Positions 43,989 to 51,850 of a stretch of 64,000 bases of DNA are shown in pieces. Origin of the DNA: Falsiroseomonas sp046052145 (lineage in GTDB: Bacteria; Pseudomonadota; Alphaproteobacteria; Acetobacterales; Acetobacteraceae); assembly GCA_046052145.1 (NCBI GenBank), contig JBJOMW010000010.1, forward strand, positions 1 to 64,000, given 5' to 3'. The stretch's first letter is position 1; each line of letters starts with the position of its first letter. Below the pieces are notes generated by a model. It saw only the letters and a list, made by a program, of their open reading frames with translations. It had not been told where the DNA came from and ran no database searches. The translations under genes and the position numbers were made by a program.

Positions 43989-44665
43989 CCAAGGCGGCCG
44001 CCTCTCTCCTCGACCACGATCCGCTGGCCGAGGAGGTTGCGGCCTTCCTCGTTGCGAACCCGGACTTCCTGGCCCACCGGCCGGAGCTCTACCGCGTCCT
44101 GGCGCCGCCGCGGCGCCTGCATGGCGAGAACCTGGCCGACCATATGGCCGCGATGGTCGCCGCCGGGCGCGCGCGCCTCAACGCCATCGAGGCCGAGATG
44201 CAGGAGGCGCTGGCCCATGGCCGCGCCGGCGCAGGGCTCGCGCTGCGTGTGCGGCTTGCGGTGCTCGCGCTGATGCGCGCCCGCGATGTCACCGACACGA
44301 TCGGCCAGGAATTGCCGCCGCTGCTCAGGGTCGAAAGCTGCACGCTGCTGGCCGAGCCACGGCGCCCCGGCCCGTCTCGCCTGCCGCGCCAGGGCGTGCG
44401 CCCCTTGCCGGAGGGTGCGGTGGCGCGCCTGCTCGGCCCGGGCCGCGACGCCCGCATCCGCACCGAACCGGCGGAGGCCGAGCTGCTGCATGCCGAAGCC
44501 GCGCCGCTTGTCACGCGTGACGCGCTGGTGCGCGTGCCGCTCTGCTGCGGCACGCCCTGCCTGCTGGCCCTCGGCGCGCGGGAACAAGCGGCGCTGCCGG
44601 CGCAACAGGCGGCGCAGACCCTCGCCTTCCTCGGCCGCGCCGTCGCCGCTGCGCTCTCGCGATAG
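43985..44665 (+). CDS. DUF484-family protein
   Basis: A 226-residue soluble protein with a GTG start that overlaps the transaldolase stop. The N-terminal EEVAAFLVANPDFLAHRPEL matches the DUF484 helical start (xPxFLxxxPEL), and the rest has a GAF-like layout (VRLPV-type core, LVTRDALVRVPLCCGTPCLL). DUF484 genes lie next to xerC in many Proteobacteria. Their function is not established. The start of xerC is 2 bp downstream. Confidence 0.9.
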   Translation: MTKAAASLLDHDPLAEEVAAFLVANPDFLAHRPELYRVLAPPRRLHGENLADHMAAMVAAGRARLNAIEAEMQEALAHGRAGAGLALRVRLAVLALMRARDVTDTIGQELPPLLRVESCTLLAEPRRPGPSRLPRQGVRPLPEGAVARLLGPGRDARIRTEPAEAELLHAEAAPLVTRDALVRVPLCCGTPCLLALGAREQAALPAQQAAQTLAFLGRAVAAALSR

Positions 44666-44667
44666 GC

Positions 44668-45600
44668 ATGGACGGCGCGGAGGCCCTCACCGCCTGGCTC
44701 GACACGCTGGCGCGCGAGCGTCGCGCGAGCCCGAACACGGTCGAGGCCTATCGCGCCGACCTCTCGCTGTTCCTCGGCTTCCTGACGCGCCATCTCGGCG
44801 AGGTGCCGGAGTTGGGCGCGCTGGCCGCGCTGCGCCCGGCCGATCTCCGCGCCTTCCTGGCGGAGCGCGCGCGGGAAGGCGATGGCAATGCCACGCGCGC
44901 GCGGCGGCTGGCGGCGGTGCGGGGCTTCATCCGGTATCTCGCGCGCCGGCATGGCGGCAGCACCGCGCCGATCGCCGGGCTGCGCGGGCCGCGCGCCAAG
45001 GCCGCCGTGCCGCGGGCGCTGGCCGCCGATGCCGCGAAGGATGTCGCGCGCGGCATCGGCGCCGTGCACGACCCGGACCGCGCGATGCTGCCCGCGATGC
45101 AGGCCGCGCGCGACGTCGCGCTGTTCACCCTTCTCTATGGCTGCGGGCTTCGCATCTCCGAGGCGCTCGGCCTCGATATCCGCGACGCGCCGCTGCCGGG
45201 GGCAGAGGCGGCGCTGCGCATCCGCGGCAAGGGCGGCAAGGAACGGCTGGTGCCCGTGCTGCCCGCGGTGCGGGAGGCGATCGCGGCCTGGCTCCCGCAC
45301 CACCCGGACCGGCAGCCGGATGCGCCGCTGTTCATCGGCGCGCGGGGCGGGCGGCTCGATGCGGCGGTGGCGCAGCGGAGCCTCAGGACCTATCGCCGCC
45401 TTGCCGGCCTGCCGGAACATGCGACGCCGCATGCGCTGCGCCATTCCTTCGCCACCCATCTGCTGGGCGGTGGGGCCGATCTGCGCGCGATCCAGGAATT
45501 GCTGGGTCATGCCAGCCTGTCCACGACGCAGCGCTACACAAGGGTGGACGCCGCCGGGCTGCTGGAGACATGGCGGCAGGCGCATCCGCGAGCCGACTGA
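44668..45600 (+). CDS. xerC: Tyrosine recombinase XerC
   Basis: A 310-residue site-specific recombinase that resolves chromosome dimers at dif with XerD. The N-terminal SAM-like core-binding domain is WLDTLARERRASPNTVEAYR. Catalytic residues are visible: Arg in GCGLRISEALGL, Lys in GKGGKERLVPVL, His-x-x-Arg in HALRHSFATH, His in LLGHASLSTTQ, and the nucleophile Tyr in TQRYTRVD. It follows the DUF484 gene directly. Confidence 0.96.
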   Translation: MDGAEALTAWLDTLARERRASPNTVEAYRADLSLFLGFLTRHLGEVPELGALAALRPADLRAFLAERAREGDGNATRARRLAAVRGFIRYLARRHGGSTAPIAGLRGPRAKAAVPRALAADAAKDVARGIGAVHDPDRAMLPAMQAARDVALFTLLYGCGLRISEALGLDIRDAPLPGAEAALRIRGKGGKERLVPVLPAVREAIAAWLPHHPDRQPDAPLFIGARGGRLDAAVAQRSLRTYRRLAGLPEHATPHALRHSFATHLLGGGADLRAIQELLGHASLSTTQRYTRVDAAGLLETWRQAHPRAD

Positions 45601-45680
45601 GCGGCTTCGGCGGGCGCAAGAAATCCCTGACCCCCGTCTGATTAACGCAATTTCAGCCGGTCCCCATGCTCGTGAGAGGG

Positions 45681-45696
45681 CAGATTGCGCAATCTG
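45681..45696. promoter_or_regulatory. 16-bp perfect palindrome upstream of the secreted protein gene
   Basis: CAGATTGCGCAATCTG is perfectly symmetric and has only 50% G+C. It sits in the 189-bp gap between xerC and the small secreted protein gene, about 95 bp before that gene's ATG. It could be an operator for a dimeric regulator or a hairpin in the leader. No regulator is adjacent. Confidence 0.35.
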
Positions 45697-45789
45697 TTGC
45701 TCGCTGCGGCGTGACCCCCCGGGCGCCTCGGACGTGTCTGTCGTTCTTTCATCGCATTGCGTGCCAACGCCCGGATCAGGATCTGTCGC

Positions 45790-46026
45790 ATGACCAGGTT
45801 GCTTCGCCTGTCGCTTCTCGCCTTCGCCCTTGCGGCGCCCACCGTTTTCGCCCCGCCGGCCGATGCGGCCAGCACACGGCAGGAACGCCAGGCCAGCCAG
45901 CAGGGCGCGCAACGCGGCACGTCGGCCCAGGCCCAGCGTCAGCGCCGCCCGTCGGCGCAGGCGCAGAGCCGGCAGCGGCAGCAGGCCGCCCAGCGCCAGC
46001 GCCGCCAGCGCGCGGCGCAGGGCTGA
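45790..46026 (+). CDS. Small secreted Gln/Arg-rich protein
   Basis: A 78-residue product. A signal peptide, MTRLLRLSLLAFALAAPTVF, ends at PPADAAS. The mature part of about 50 residues is almost only Gln, Arg, Ala and Ser, with repeated short units such as QAQRQRRPSAQAQSRQRQ. Codons for these residues are easy to generate in a GC-rich genome, but the intact signal peptide, clean ATG and strong intrinsic terminator downstream support a real gene. It could bind periplasmic polyanions such as DNA or LPS. I know no named family. Confidence 0.6.
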   Translation: MTRLLRLSLLAFALAAPTVFAPPADAASTRQERQASQQGAQRGTSAQAQRQRRPSAQAQSRQRQQAAQRQRRQRAAQG

Positions 46027-46130
46027 GCCCTTCGGCGCCGCGCCCGCGGCGCCACGAAATTCGGTATCGGCCATTTCCCGGCAGGCCGATGCCGACGAGG
46101 CCAGGATCCCTTCGGGGGTTCGGCCCTTCG

Positions 46131-46168
46131 GCCCGGCCGCAGCAATGCGGCCGGGCCTTTCTTTGTTT
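46131..46168 (+). terminator. Strong intrinsic terminator
   Basis: GCCCGGCCGCA-GCAA-TGCGGCCGGGC is a perfect 11-bp stem with a GCAA tetraloop, followed by CTTTCTTTGTTT. It is 104 bp after the small secreted protein stop and reads in its direction. It is the clearest intrinsic terminator I found in the window. Confidence 0.85.
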
Positions 46169-46274
46169 GGCCTCAGGCGCCGGCGCCGCCTCCGGCGGCT
46201 TGGCTGACGCGCCGCAGACATGGTGCGCCTGGCCGCGCTGATGGTCGCCGCGCGGCGGCCGCGGTGCGGCCGCA
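46169..46274 (-). repeat. Dispersed hairpin repeat, copy 2 (tandem unit A)
   Basis: A 106-bp unit directly repeated at 46285. Read on the minus strand the conserved part is AGCCAA, stem GCCGCC-GGA-GGCGGC, then GCCGGCGCCTGAGG. The other end has GCGGCCGC-GGT-GCGGCCGC, a second hairpin with a variable three-base loop. The middle (about 45 bp) is nearly identical in both units. No convincing reading frame is conserved in it. It lies between convergent genes. Confidence 0.75.
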
Positions 46275-46284
46275 TAAGCGTGGG

Positions 46285-46391
46285 GGCCTCAGGCGCCGGC
46301 GCGCGCTCCGCGCGCTTGGCTTGCGCGCCGCAGACATGGTGCGCCTGGCCGCGCTGATGGTCGCGGCGCGGCGGCCGCTTTGCGGCCGCAT
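46285..46391 (-). repeat. Dispersed hairpin repeat, copy 3 (tandem unit B)
   Basis: A 107-bp unit at a 116-bp period from copy 2. Its main stem is GCGCGC-GGA-GCGCGC instead of GCCGCC-GGA-GGCGGC, so paired positions changed together. The second hairpin has loop TTT instead of GGT. It ends 37 bp from the 3' end of the HyfI-like gene. The region 46027-46428 holds otherwise only the terminator at 46131 and I see no gene in it. Confidence 0.75.
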
Positions 46392-46428
46392 CCTCCAGCG
46401 GCAGTTCTGATCCTGTTGGGGCGGGTGA

Positions 46429-47004
46429 TCAGGTTGCGGTGGTGGCGTTGGCTGTGGCGCTGGCGCCGGCGGGGGTGGGGCGGGGCGGGTCCTGCGCTTC
46501 CAGCAAGGACAGCAAGCCCTGCAGCAAGGCGGCGGGCGTCGGGGGGCAGCCGGGGATGTAGAGGTCCACGGGCAAGACCGCGGCTGCACCACCCTCCACG
46601 CCATAGCTGCCCTTGAACACGCCGCCATCCACGGCGCAGTCGCCGGCAGCGACCACCCAACACGGGTCGGGCGTGCAGGCCCGCGTGCGCTCCAGCGCCT
46701 CACGCATGTTGCGCGTCACCGGGCCGGTCACCAGCAGCACATCGGCATGGCGCGGGCTGGCGACGATCCGCAGCCCATAGCGCTCCATGTCATAGAGCAC
46801 GCCGGCCATCGCATTCACTTCCAGCTCGCAGCCATTGCAGCCACCAGCCGCGACCTCGCGGATCGCAAGGCTCCGGCCGAGCCGCGCGCGCGCCGTCGCC
46901 TCCAGCCGCGCGGCCATCGCCTCCACCGCCTCCTCCGCCGGGGCGGGCACGGGTTGGGTCTGCGGGCGAGAGACTAGGTTCCGCGCAAGCTTGGGCCAGA
47001 GCAT
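46429..47004 (-). CDS. NuoB/HyfI-like 20 kDa Fe-S subunit
   Basis: A 191-residue subunit that should carry the terminal [4Fe-4S] cluster of the complex. All four ligands are present: GGCNGCE (C56, C59), GDC (C123) and IPGCPPTP (C153). This is the hydrogenase-small-subunit/NuoB pattern with CxxC spacing as in HyfI, not the CC pair of NuoB. The N-terminus (about 45 residues) and the Pro/Ala/Thr-rich C-terminus are variable. The ATG at 47004 follows GAGGAG. It is the last gene of the operon, 11 bp after the 78-residue gene. Confidence 0.9.
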   Translation of the reverse strand: MLWPKLARNLVSRPQTQPVPAPAEEAVEAMAARLEATARARLGRSLAIREVAAGGCNGCELEVNAMAGVLYDMERYGLRIVASPRHADVLLVTGPVTRNMREALERTRACTPDPCWVVAAGDCAVDGGVFKGSYGVEGGAAAVLPVDLYIPGCPPTPAALLQGLLSLLEAQDPPRPTPAGASATANATTAT

Positions 47005-47015
47005 CGCGTGTCTCC

Positions 47016-47252
47016 TCAAGCCGTGCGGGCGACGCGGAGCAGGTCCACGCCAACCGGATCGCGCAGCACCAACTCCGTCCCCGGCGCCACGCGCTCCAGG
47101 ATCAGGCCGAACTCCGCCAGCGCCGCGGCGTGGCTGTCATAAGCCCAATGCTCCGCCACCGGACGGCCCGCGATGGCCCGCACGATGGTGACGGTGAACA
47201 TCCCCGTTGCGCCATTGGCCTCGGCTGTCGCCATCGCCGCCTCCGCGTTCAC
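47016..47252 (-). CDS. Unknown 78-residue protein in the hydrogenase-like operon
   Basis: A small soluble protein whose start overlaps the stop of the HyfG-like gene (ATGA), implying translational coupling. The part from MFTVTIVRAIAGRPVAEHWA to ERVAPGTELVLRDPVGVDLL looks like a compact alpha-beta fold with no cysteines and no TM segment. I recognise no family. Its place between the large and small subunit genes suggests an accessory or assembly role. An internal ATG (MATAEANG or MFTVTIV) could be the true start. Confidence 0.65.
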   Translation of the reverse strand: MNAEAAMATAEANGATGMFTVTIVRAIAGRPVAEHWAYDSHAAALAEFGLILERVAPGTELVLRDPVGVDLLRVARTA

Positions 47253-48772
47253 AGGTCCACCCCGCTGTAGGAGCAGTTGAACGACTTATTGCAGAGGGGA
47301 AAATCCGCGACGATGTTGCCCTCGATCGCCGCTTCCAGCAGCGGCCATTGCAGCCAGGATGGATCGCGCGGGAAGACGGCGCGGATCAGCCCGCCATCGT
47401 CGAGCGCGATCCAGGTCACGATCTCGCCCCGGAACCCTTCGACCACGGCGATCCCCTCGCCGGCCTGCTGCGGCAGCGGCAGATGGATCTCGCCGGGCTC
47501 AAGCGCCGCGAACAGCCGGCGCGCCAGGCCGATGCTCTCGGTCAGCTCCGCCAGGCGGATGCGCACACGTGCATCCACATCGCCTTCCGCGAAGACCGGC
47601 AGCGCGACCTCCAGCTCGTCATAGGGCGCATGCGGCAGCATGCGGCGCGCATCGAAGGCGCGGCCCGAGGCGCGGCCGACGAAGCCGCCCGCAGCGAAGC
47701 GCGCGGCGAGTTCCGGCCGCAGCACGCCAGTGCCAACCACGCGGTCCTGCAGGCTGGCATGGTCGTCATAGATCCGCAGCAACTCCGGCAGCTCGGCCTC
47801 GATGGCCGACAAGGCGGCCAGCACCGGCGCCTCCGCGCCCGGCGGCAGGTCCTGGATCAGCCCGCCCGGGATGATCAGGTCCATCATCAGCCGGTGGCCG
47901 AAGGCCGCGGCATGGGCGCGCAGAAGCCGCTCCCGCAGCACGCCGCAGCGCGCATGCGGGAAGGCGAAGGCCGCGTCGTTGCAGACGAAACCCCAGTCGT
48001 TCAGATGATTGGCGATCCGCTCCAGCTCCAGCATCGCGGCGCGCAGGATCGCAGCCCGCGGCGGCGCGGCGAGGCCGACGGCATTCTCTGCCGCCAACGC
48101 GAAGGCCAGCGCATGCGCCACCGTGCTGTCGCCCGACAGCCGCGCCGCGAAGCGCGCAGCCGCGCGCGGCGGCTTGCCCCGCATCAGCGCGAGCGTGCCC
48201 TTATGCGCATAGCCCAGCAGCGCCTCCAGCCGGATCACCGTCTCGCCCTGCACGGTGAAGCGGAAATGACCGGGCTCGATCACGCCGGCATGCACGGGGC
48301 CGACGGGAATCTGGTGCCAGCCCTCGCCTTCCACCGGCAGGAACTCTGGCTGCAGCGGCTTGCCGTCTGACGGCGCCGGCCGCTGCGCCAGCGGCGCCGT
48401 GACGCGCCACCGCCCATGGTCGAGCCAGGGGCGCAGATCCACGCCACCTTCGGCCACATGGCCCCAAAGGTCGCGGATCATCCGCTCGAATCGCACCGCG
48501 CCGGGACGCGCCGGCGACAGCGCGGGGAAGCTGCCTTCCGCGACTGGGCAGCTCGCCAGGATCAGCCCGCCTTCCGCCTCATCCAGGAAGGTCGCGTGGA
48601 CCTGCGTCGTGTCCGCCCAGAGCCCGAGCAGCGCAAGCGTCGGCTCCAGCGGCAGCGCCTGCTGCAGGGCAGCGAAATTGGCGCGCGTCAGCAGGAAGCG
48701 GTCGAAGGGCTGGCAGCCCTGCGGCGCACCGCGGCGGATCAGGCCAGAGGCGATGCGGCTGCTGAGCGTCAC
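47249..48772 (-). CDS. NuoCD/HyfG-like large subunit lacking [NiFe] ligands
   Basis: A 507-residue fusion of a NuoC-like domain (FERMIRDLWGHVAEGGVDLR with PWLDHGRW, residues 95-122) and a NuoD/hydrogenase-large-subunit domain (VEGEGWHQIPVGPVHAGVIE, then LLGYAHKGTLALMRGK). In true HyfG the L1 motif RxCGxCGxAH follows; here the position reads RLSGDSTVAH (211-220) with no cysteine. The C-terminal L2 motif DPCxxC is replaced by LCNKSFNCSYSGVDL (C494, C500). Without these four ligands no [NiFe] centre can form, so the subunit is a hydrogenase relative of another function. It overlaps its neighbours at both ends. Confidence 0.9.
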   Translation of the reverse strand: MTLSSRIASGLIRRGAPQGCQPFDRFLLTRANFAALQQALPLEPTLALLGLWADTTQVHATFLDEAEGGLILASCPVAEGSFPALSPARPGAVRFERMIRDLWGHVAEGGVDLRPWLDHGRWRVTAPLAQRPAPSDGKPLQPEFLPVEGEGWHQIPVGPVHAGVIEPGHFRFTVQGETVIRLEALLGYAHKGTLALMRGKPPRAAARFAARLSGDSTVAHALAFALAAENAVGLAAPPRAAILRAAMLELERIANHLNDWGFVCNDAAFAFPHARCGVLRERLLRAHAAAFGHRLMMDLIIPGGLIQDLPPGAEAPVLAALSAIEAELPELLRIYDDHASLQDRVVGTGVLRPELAARFAAGGFVGRASGRAFDARRMLPHAPYDELEVALPVFAEGDVDARVRIRLAELTESIGLARRLFAALEPGEIHLPLPQQAGEGIAVVEGFRGEIVTWIALDDGGLIRAVFPRDPSWLQWPLLEAAIEGNIVADFPLCNKSFNCSYSGVDL

Positions 48773-50220
48773 GACAGCATCTCCGCACCCGCACGCAACA
48801 AGGCGGCGAAGGCCGGTGGCGCGGCAAAGCCAAGCGCGGCCGCCAGCGCCAGATGCAGCCAGACCGGCCCGGTTGCCCAGAGCAAGCCGCCCGGCAGCGC
48901 GAAGGCGCCGCGCACCGGATTATCTGGCGTCGGTACGCCGAGGCAGAGCGCCTGCAGCGCCCGCACCAGTGCTGCCGCCGCCAGCAGCAGACCAAGGCCG
49001 AGCGGCAGGATCAGCCAGGGCTGCCGGGCCGCCGCTTCCGTCACCAGCGCGAATTCAGAGACGAACAGCGCCAGCGGCGGCATGCCCGCCAGACCCGCAA
49101 TGCCAAGCGCCAGCCCCCAGCCTAGCGCCGGGTGGCTCGCGGCGAGCCCGCCGATATCGGCGATGCGCTGGCTGCCCTTGAGCTGCGTCGCCGCGCCGAT
49201 GGCCACGAAGACCGCCGACTTCACAAGCGCATGCCCGAGCAGATGCAGGATGCCCGCGAGATTCGCCGCCGCACCGCCGATGCCAAAGGCCAGCGTCGCC
49301 AGCCCGACATGCTCGATCGAGCTCCAGGCAAACAGCCGCCGCGCATCCCGCCGCCGCCAAAGCGCGAGCGAGGCCAGCAGCAGCGAGGCCAGCCCGAAGC
49401 CGATGAGGAAGGGCCCCGGCGCCAACGCCGCCTCATTCGCGCCGACGACGGATTGCACGCGCAGGATGGCGACAAGCGCGGCGTTCAGCAGCAGCCCCGA
49501 CAACACGGCGGAGATCGGCAGCGGCCCCTCGGCCTCGGCGTCCGGCAGCCAGGAATGCAGCGGCACCAGCCCTGCCTTGGTGCCGTAGCCGACCAGAAGG
49601 AAGACGAAGGCGAGGCTCAGCACGCCCGGATCGCATTGCGCCGCGACCGCGCGCAGCGCCGCGAAGGACAGGCCCGGATCGCCGCCGCCCACCACCGGCT
49701 GTGCGGCGAGGTAGAGCAGGATCGTGCCGAACAGCGCCAGCGCGATGCCGACACCGCAGAGGATGAAGAATTTCCACGCCGCCGCGACCGCGGCCGGCGT
49801 GCCATGGATGCCGACCATCAGCACCGAGGCGAGTGTCGCGATCTCGATCGCCACCCACATCACGCCGAGATTGTCGCTGACCAGCGCCAGGAATTGCGCG
49901 CCCATGAAAACCTGGAACGCCGTGTGATAGGCGCGGATGCGCAAGCTGTCGAAGCGTTCCGCATCGAGTGTCGCGGCGGAGAAAATGGCGGTGGTCAGAC
50001 CGATGATCGCGGAGACCAGCACGAAGGGCAGGTTCAGCGCATCGGTGCGCGTCCAGCCTTGCTCGCCCTGCGGCTGGCCGAGCAGCGCGAGCGCGATCAG
50101 CAGCGAGCCCGCGGCGATGCCGATATTGACGAAGCGCCCGAGGCCAAGCCGCGGCGGCAGCAGCGCAAGCGCGGCCGCGCCGACCCACGGGAAGAACACC
50201 AGCACCCAGGGCAGCGGCAT
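48769..50220 (-). CDS. hyfF: HyfF-like proton-pumping membrane subunit
   Basis: A 483-residue NuoN/HyfF-type antiporter-like subunit with about 14 TM helices. Conserved charged sites are the Glu in MWVAIEIATLASVLMV, the Lys in GYGTKAGLVPLHSWLPDAEA, and the Lys in LLGHALVKSAVFVAIG. The start at 50220 overlaps the HyfE-like stop (ATGA) and its own stop overlaps the large-subunit start. It is the second of two proton-pump modules in the operon. Confidence 0.92.
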   Translation of the reverse strand: MPLPWVLVFFPWVGAAALALLPPRLGLGRFVNIGIAAGSLLIALALLGQPQGEQGWTRTDALNLPFVLVSAIIGLTTAIFSAATLDAERFDSLRIRAYHTAFQVFMGAQFLALVSDNLGVMWVAIEIATLASVLMVGIHGTPAAVAAAWKFFILCGVGIALALFGTILLYLAAQPVVGGGDPGLSFAALRAVAAQCDPGVLSLAFVFLLVGYGTKAGLVPLHSWLPDAEAEGPLPISAVLSGLLLNAALVAILRVQSVVGANEAALAPGPFLIGFGLASLLLASLALWRRRDARRLFAWSSIEHVGLATLAFGIGGAAANLAGILHLLGHALVKSAVFVAIGAATQLKGSQRIADIGGLAASHPALGWGLALGIAGLAGMPPLALFVSEFALVTEAAARQPWLILPLGLGLLLAAAALVRALQALCLGVPTPDNPVRGAFALPGGLLWATGPVWLHLALAAALGFAAPPAFAALLRAGAEMLS

Positions 50221-50894
50221 CAGCTGTCCCCCCCGTGTCGGTCCAGGATCGAAGTGTCGAGCGTGTCCAGCCTTTCCCGGATCTGGAACACCACCACGGC
50301 GGCGACGAGCGCGACCATCAGCACCAGCGCGGCGGTGGACAACTCCACCACCAGCGGCATGCCCACGACGCCGACCGCGGCCAGGATCAAGCCATTCTCC
50401 AGGCTGAGCAGCCCGATCACCTGGCTGACAGCATTGCGGCGCGCGATCATCGCGAGCATCCCGAGCAGCACGACCGACAGCGCGATGGTCAGGTCCACCC
50501 GCGCCAGTGGGCTCGCCCCACCCGCCGTCACCGGCAGGACCACAAGCACGGCCAACCCGACAAGACCGATCGCCGCCAGCAGCGATCCGCCGATGCCCGG
50601 CCCCGTCTCCACCGCGCGATGCTGGCCGAGCCGCCCGACCAGCAGGCGCAAGGCCAGCGGAATCGCCACGGCCTTGGCGCCGAAGGCGATGATGGCGGTG
50701 ACATAAAGACCGGGCGCGCCTTGCACCCAGCCCTGCCAAGCCGCCGCCGCGGCCAGCAGCGCACCTTGCACCGCGAAGGCGCTGATCACCGCGCCGATGC
50801 GGCGCTGATAGAGCATGATGAAGGACAGCAGCAGCACGCCACCACCCAGCAGATGCGCGACATCGTAAGCGGGGCTGCCGAAGGTCGCTGTCAC
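50220..50894 (-). CDS. hyfE: HyfE-like membrane subunit
   Basis: A 224-residue membrane protein with about seven TM helices and a GTG start that overlaps the HyfC-like stop (GTGA). AYDVAHLLGGGVLLLSFIML starts TM1. The C-terminal half, MIARRNAVSQVIGLLSLENG followed by LILAAVGVVGMPLVVELSTA, contains the NuoK-like motif with the conserved Glu in LENG. The length is close to E. coli HyfE (about 216). Confidence 0.9.
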   Translation of the reverse strand: MTATFGSPAYDVAHLLGGGVLLLSFIMLYQRRIGAVISAFAVQGALLAAAAAWQGWVQGAPGLYVTAIIAFGAKAVAIPLALRLLVGRLGQHRAVETGPGIGGSLLAAIGLVGLAVLVVLPVTAGGASPLARVDLTIALSVVLLGMLAMIARRNAVSQVIGLLSLENGLILAAVGVVGMPLVVELSTAALVLMVALVAAVVVFQIRERLDTLDTSILDRHGGDS

Positions 50895-51850
50895 GCGAGC
50901 CTCGCCGAGACGAACAGCAGCACCGCGCCCAGAACCCCGAGCAGCAGCGCAATGCCGAGGAATTCCGGCACGCGGAAGACGCGCATCTTGGCGATCGCGC
51001 TCTCGAAGGCCGCAAGAACGAGGCACAGGGCCGCGAGCTTCGCCACCCAAGCGAGGATGCCCAGCAGCCAACCGAGCGGCGCGAAGCCCGCCGGTGCCGT
51101 GCCGAAGGGCAGGAAGACCGCGGCGATCAGCGACAGCCACAGCGTCAGGCGCAGCGCCGAAGCGGCCTCCCACAGCGCCAGATGCCGGCCGGATGCTTCG
51201 AGGATCATTGCCTCGTGCACCATGGTCAGCTCCAGATGCGTGGCCGGGTTGTCCACGGGGATGCGCGCATTCTCCGCCACCGCCACGGCTGCCAGCGCGA
51301 TCAGCGCCAGCACCAGCGACACGCGCAGGCCCACGGACCCATCCTGGAAGGTCGCCGCGATGGCCTCGATCGCTGTCGTGCCGGCCAGCATCGCCAGGAT
51401 CAGCGCGACGACCAGCAGTGCGGGTTCGGCAAGGGCCGCGAAGGACATCTCCCGTGCCGCGCCGAGGCCGCCGAAGGCCGTGCCGACATCGAGCCCCGCC
51501 AACGCCAGCGCGACACGCCCCAGCGCCAGCAGCCCGGCCACCACCAACAGGTCGCCGAGCGGCGCCAGCGCCATCCCGCGCGCAAAGCCCGGTACCACCG
51601 CCAGCGCGGCCAGTGCGGTGCCGGCGGCGAGATAGGGCGCGGCGCGGCTGATCCAGCTGGCATTCTCCGCCAGCACCGGCGTCTTGCGGAGCAGTTTCAG
51701 CATGTCGCGCAGTGGCTGCAGCGGGTGCGGTGCCGCACGGCCCAGCATCCGCGCCTTCAGCCAGCGCGTGCCGCCGAGGGCGAGCGGCGCCGCGGCCAAC
51801 ACCAGCGCCAGATGCAGAAGCTGCGTCAGCAGGCCGGCGAGCAGCGTCAC
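50891..51850 (-). CDS. hyfC: HyfC/NuoH-like membrane subunit
   Basis: A 319-residue NuoH/HyfC-type membrane subunit, about eight TM helices, GTG start overlapping the HyfB-like stop. The conserved loop AENARIPVDNPATHLELTMV and HEAMILEASGRHLALWEAAS is typical of the subunit that links the Fe-S arm to the proton pumps, and in complex I forms part of the quinone chamber. Its presence with intact acidic residues argues for a working redox-driven pump. Confidence 0.92.
   Translation of the reverse strand: MTLLAGLLTQLLHLALVLAAAPLALGGTRWLKARMLGRAAPHPLQPLRDMLKLLRKTPVLAENASWISRAAPYLAAGTALAALAVVPGFARGMALAPLGDLLVVAGLLALGRVALALAGLDVGTAFGGLGAAREMSFAALAEPALLVVALILAMLAGTTAIEAIAATFQDGSVGLRVSLVLALIALAAVAVAENARIPVDNPATHLELTMVHEAMILEASGRHLALWEAASALRLTLWLSLIAAVFLPFGTAPAGFAPLGWLLGILAWVAKLAALCLVLAAFESAIAKMRVFRVPEFLGIALLLGVLGAVLLFVSARLA

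Noticed and set aside
46200..46260. Mini-frames starting ATGGTGCGCCTGGCC inside both repeat units
   Set aside because: Each unit has an ATG, but the frames diverge or end in different ways after the conserved part, and no ribosome-binding site precedes them.
46169..46391. CRISPR-like tandem repeat
   Set aside because: Only two units of about 106 bp without short uniform repeats or variable spacers; the pattern is a duplicated hairpin element.
47249..48772. Functional group 4 [NiFe]-hydrogenase
   Set aside because: The L1 and L2 cysteine pairs needed to bind nickel and iron are absent, and no maturation genes are present in the window.
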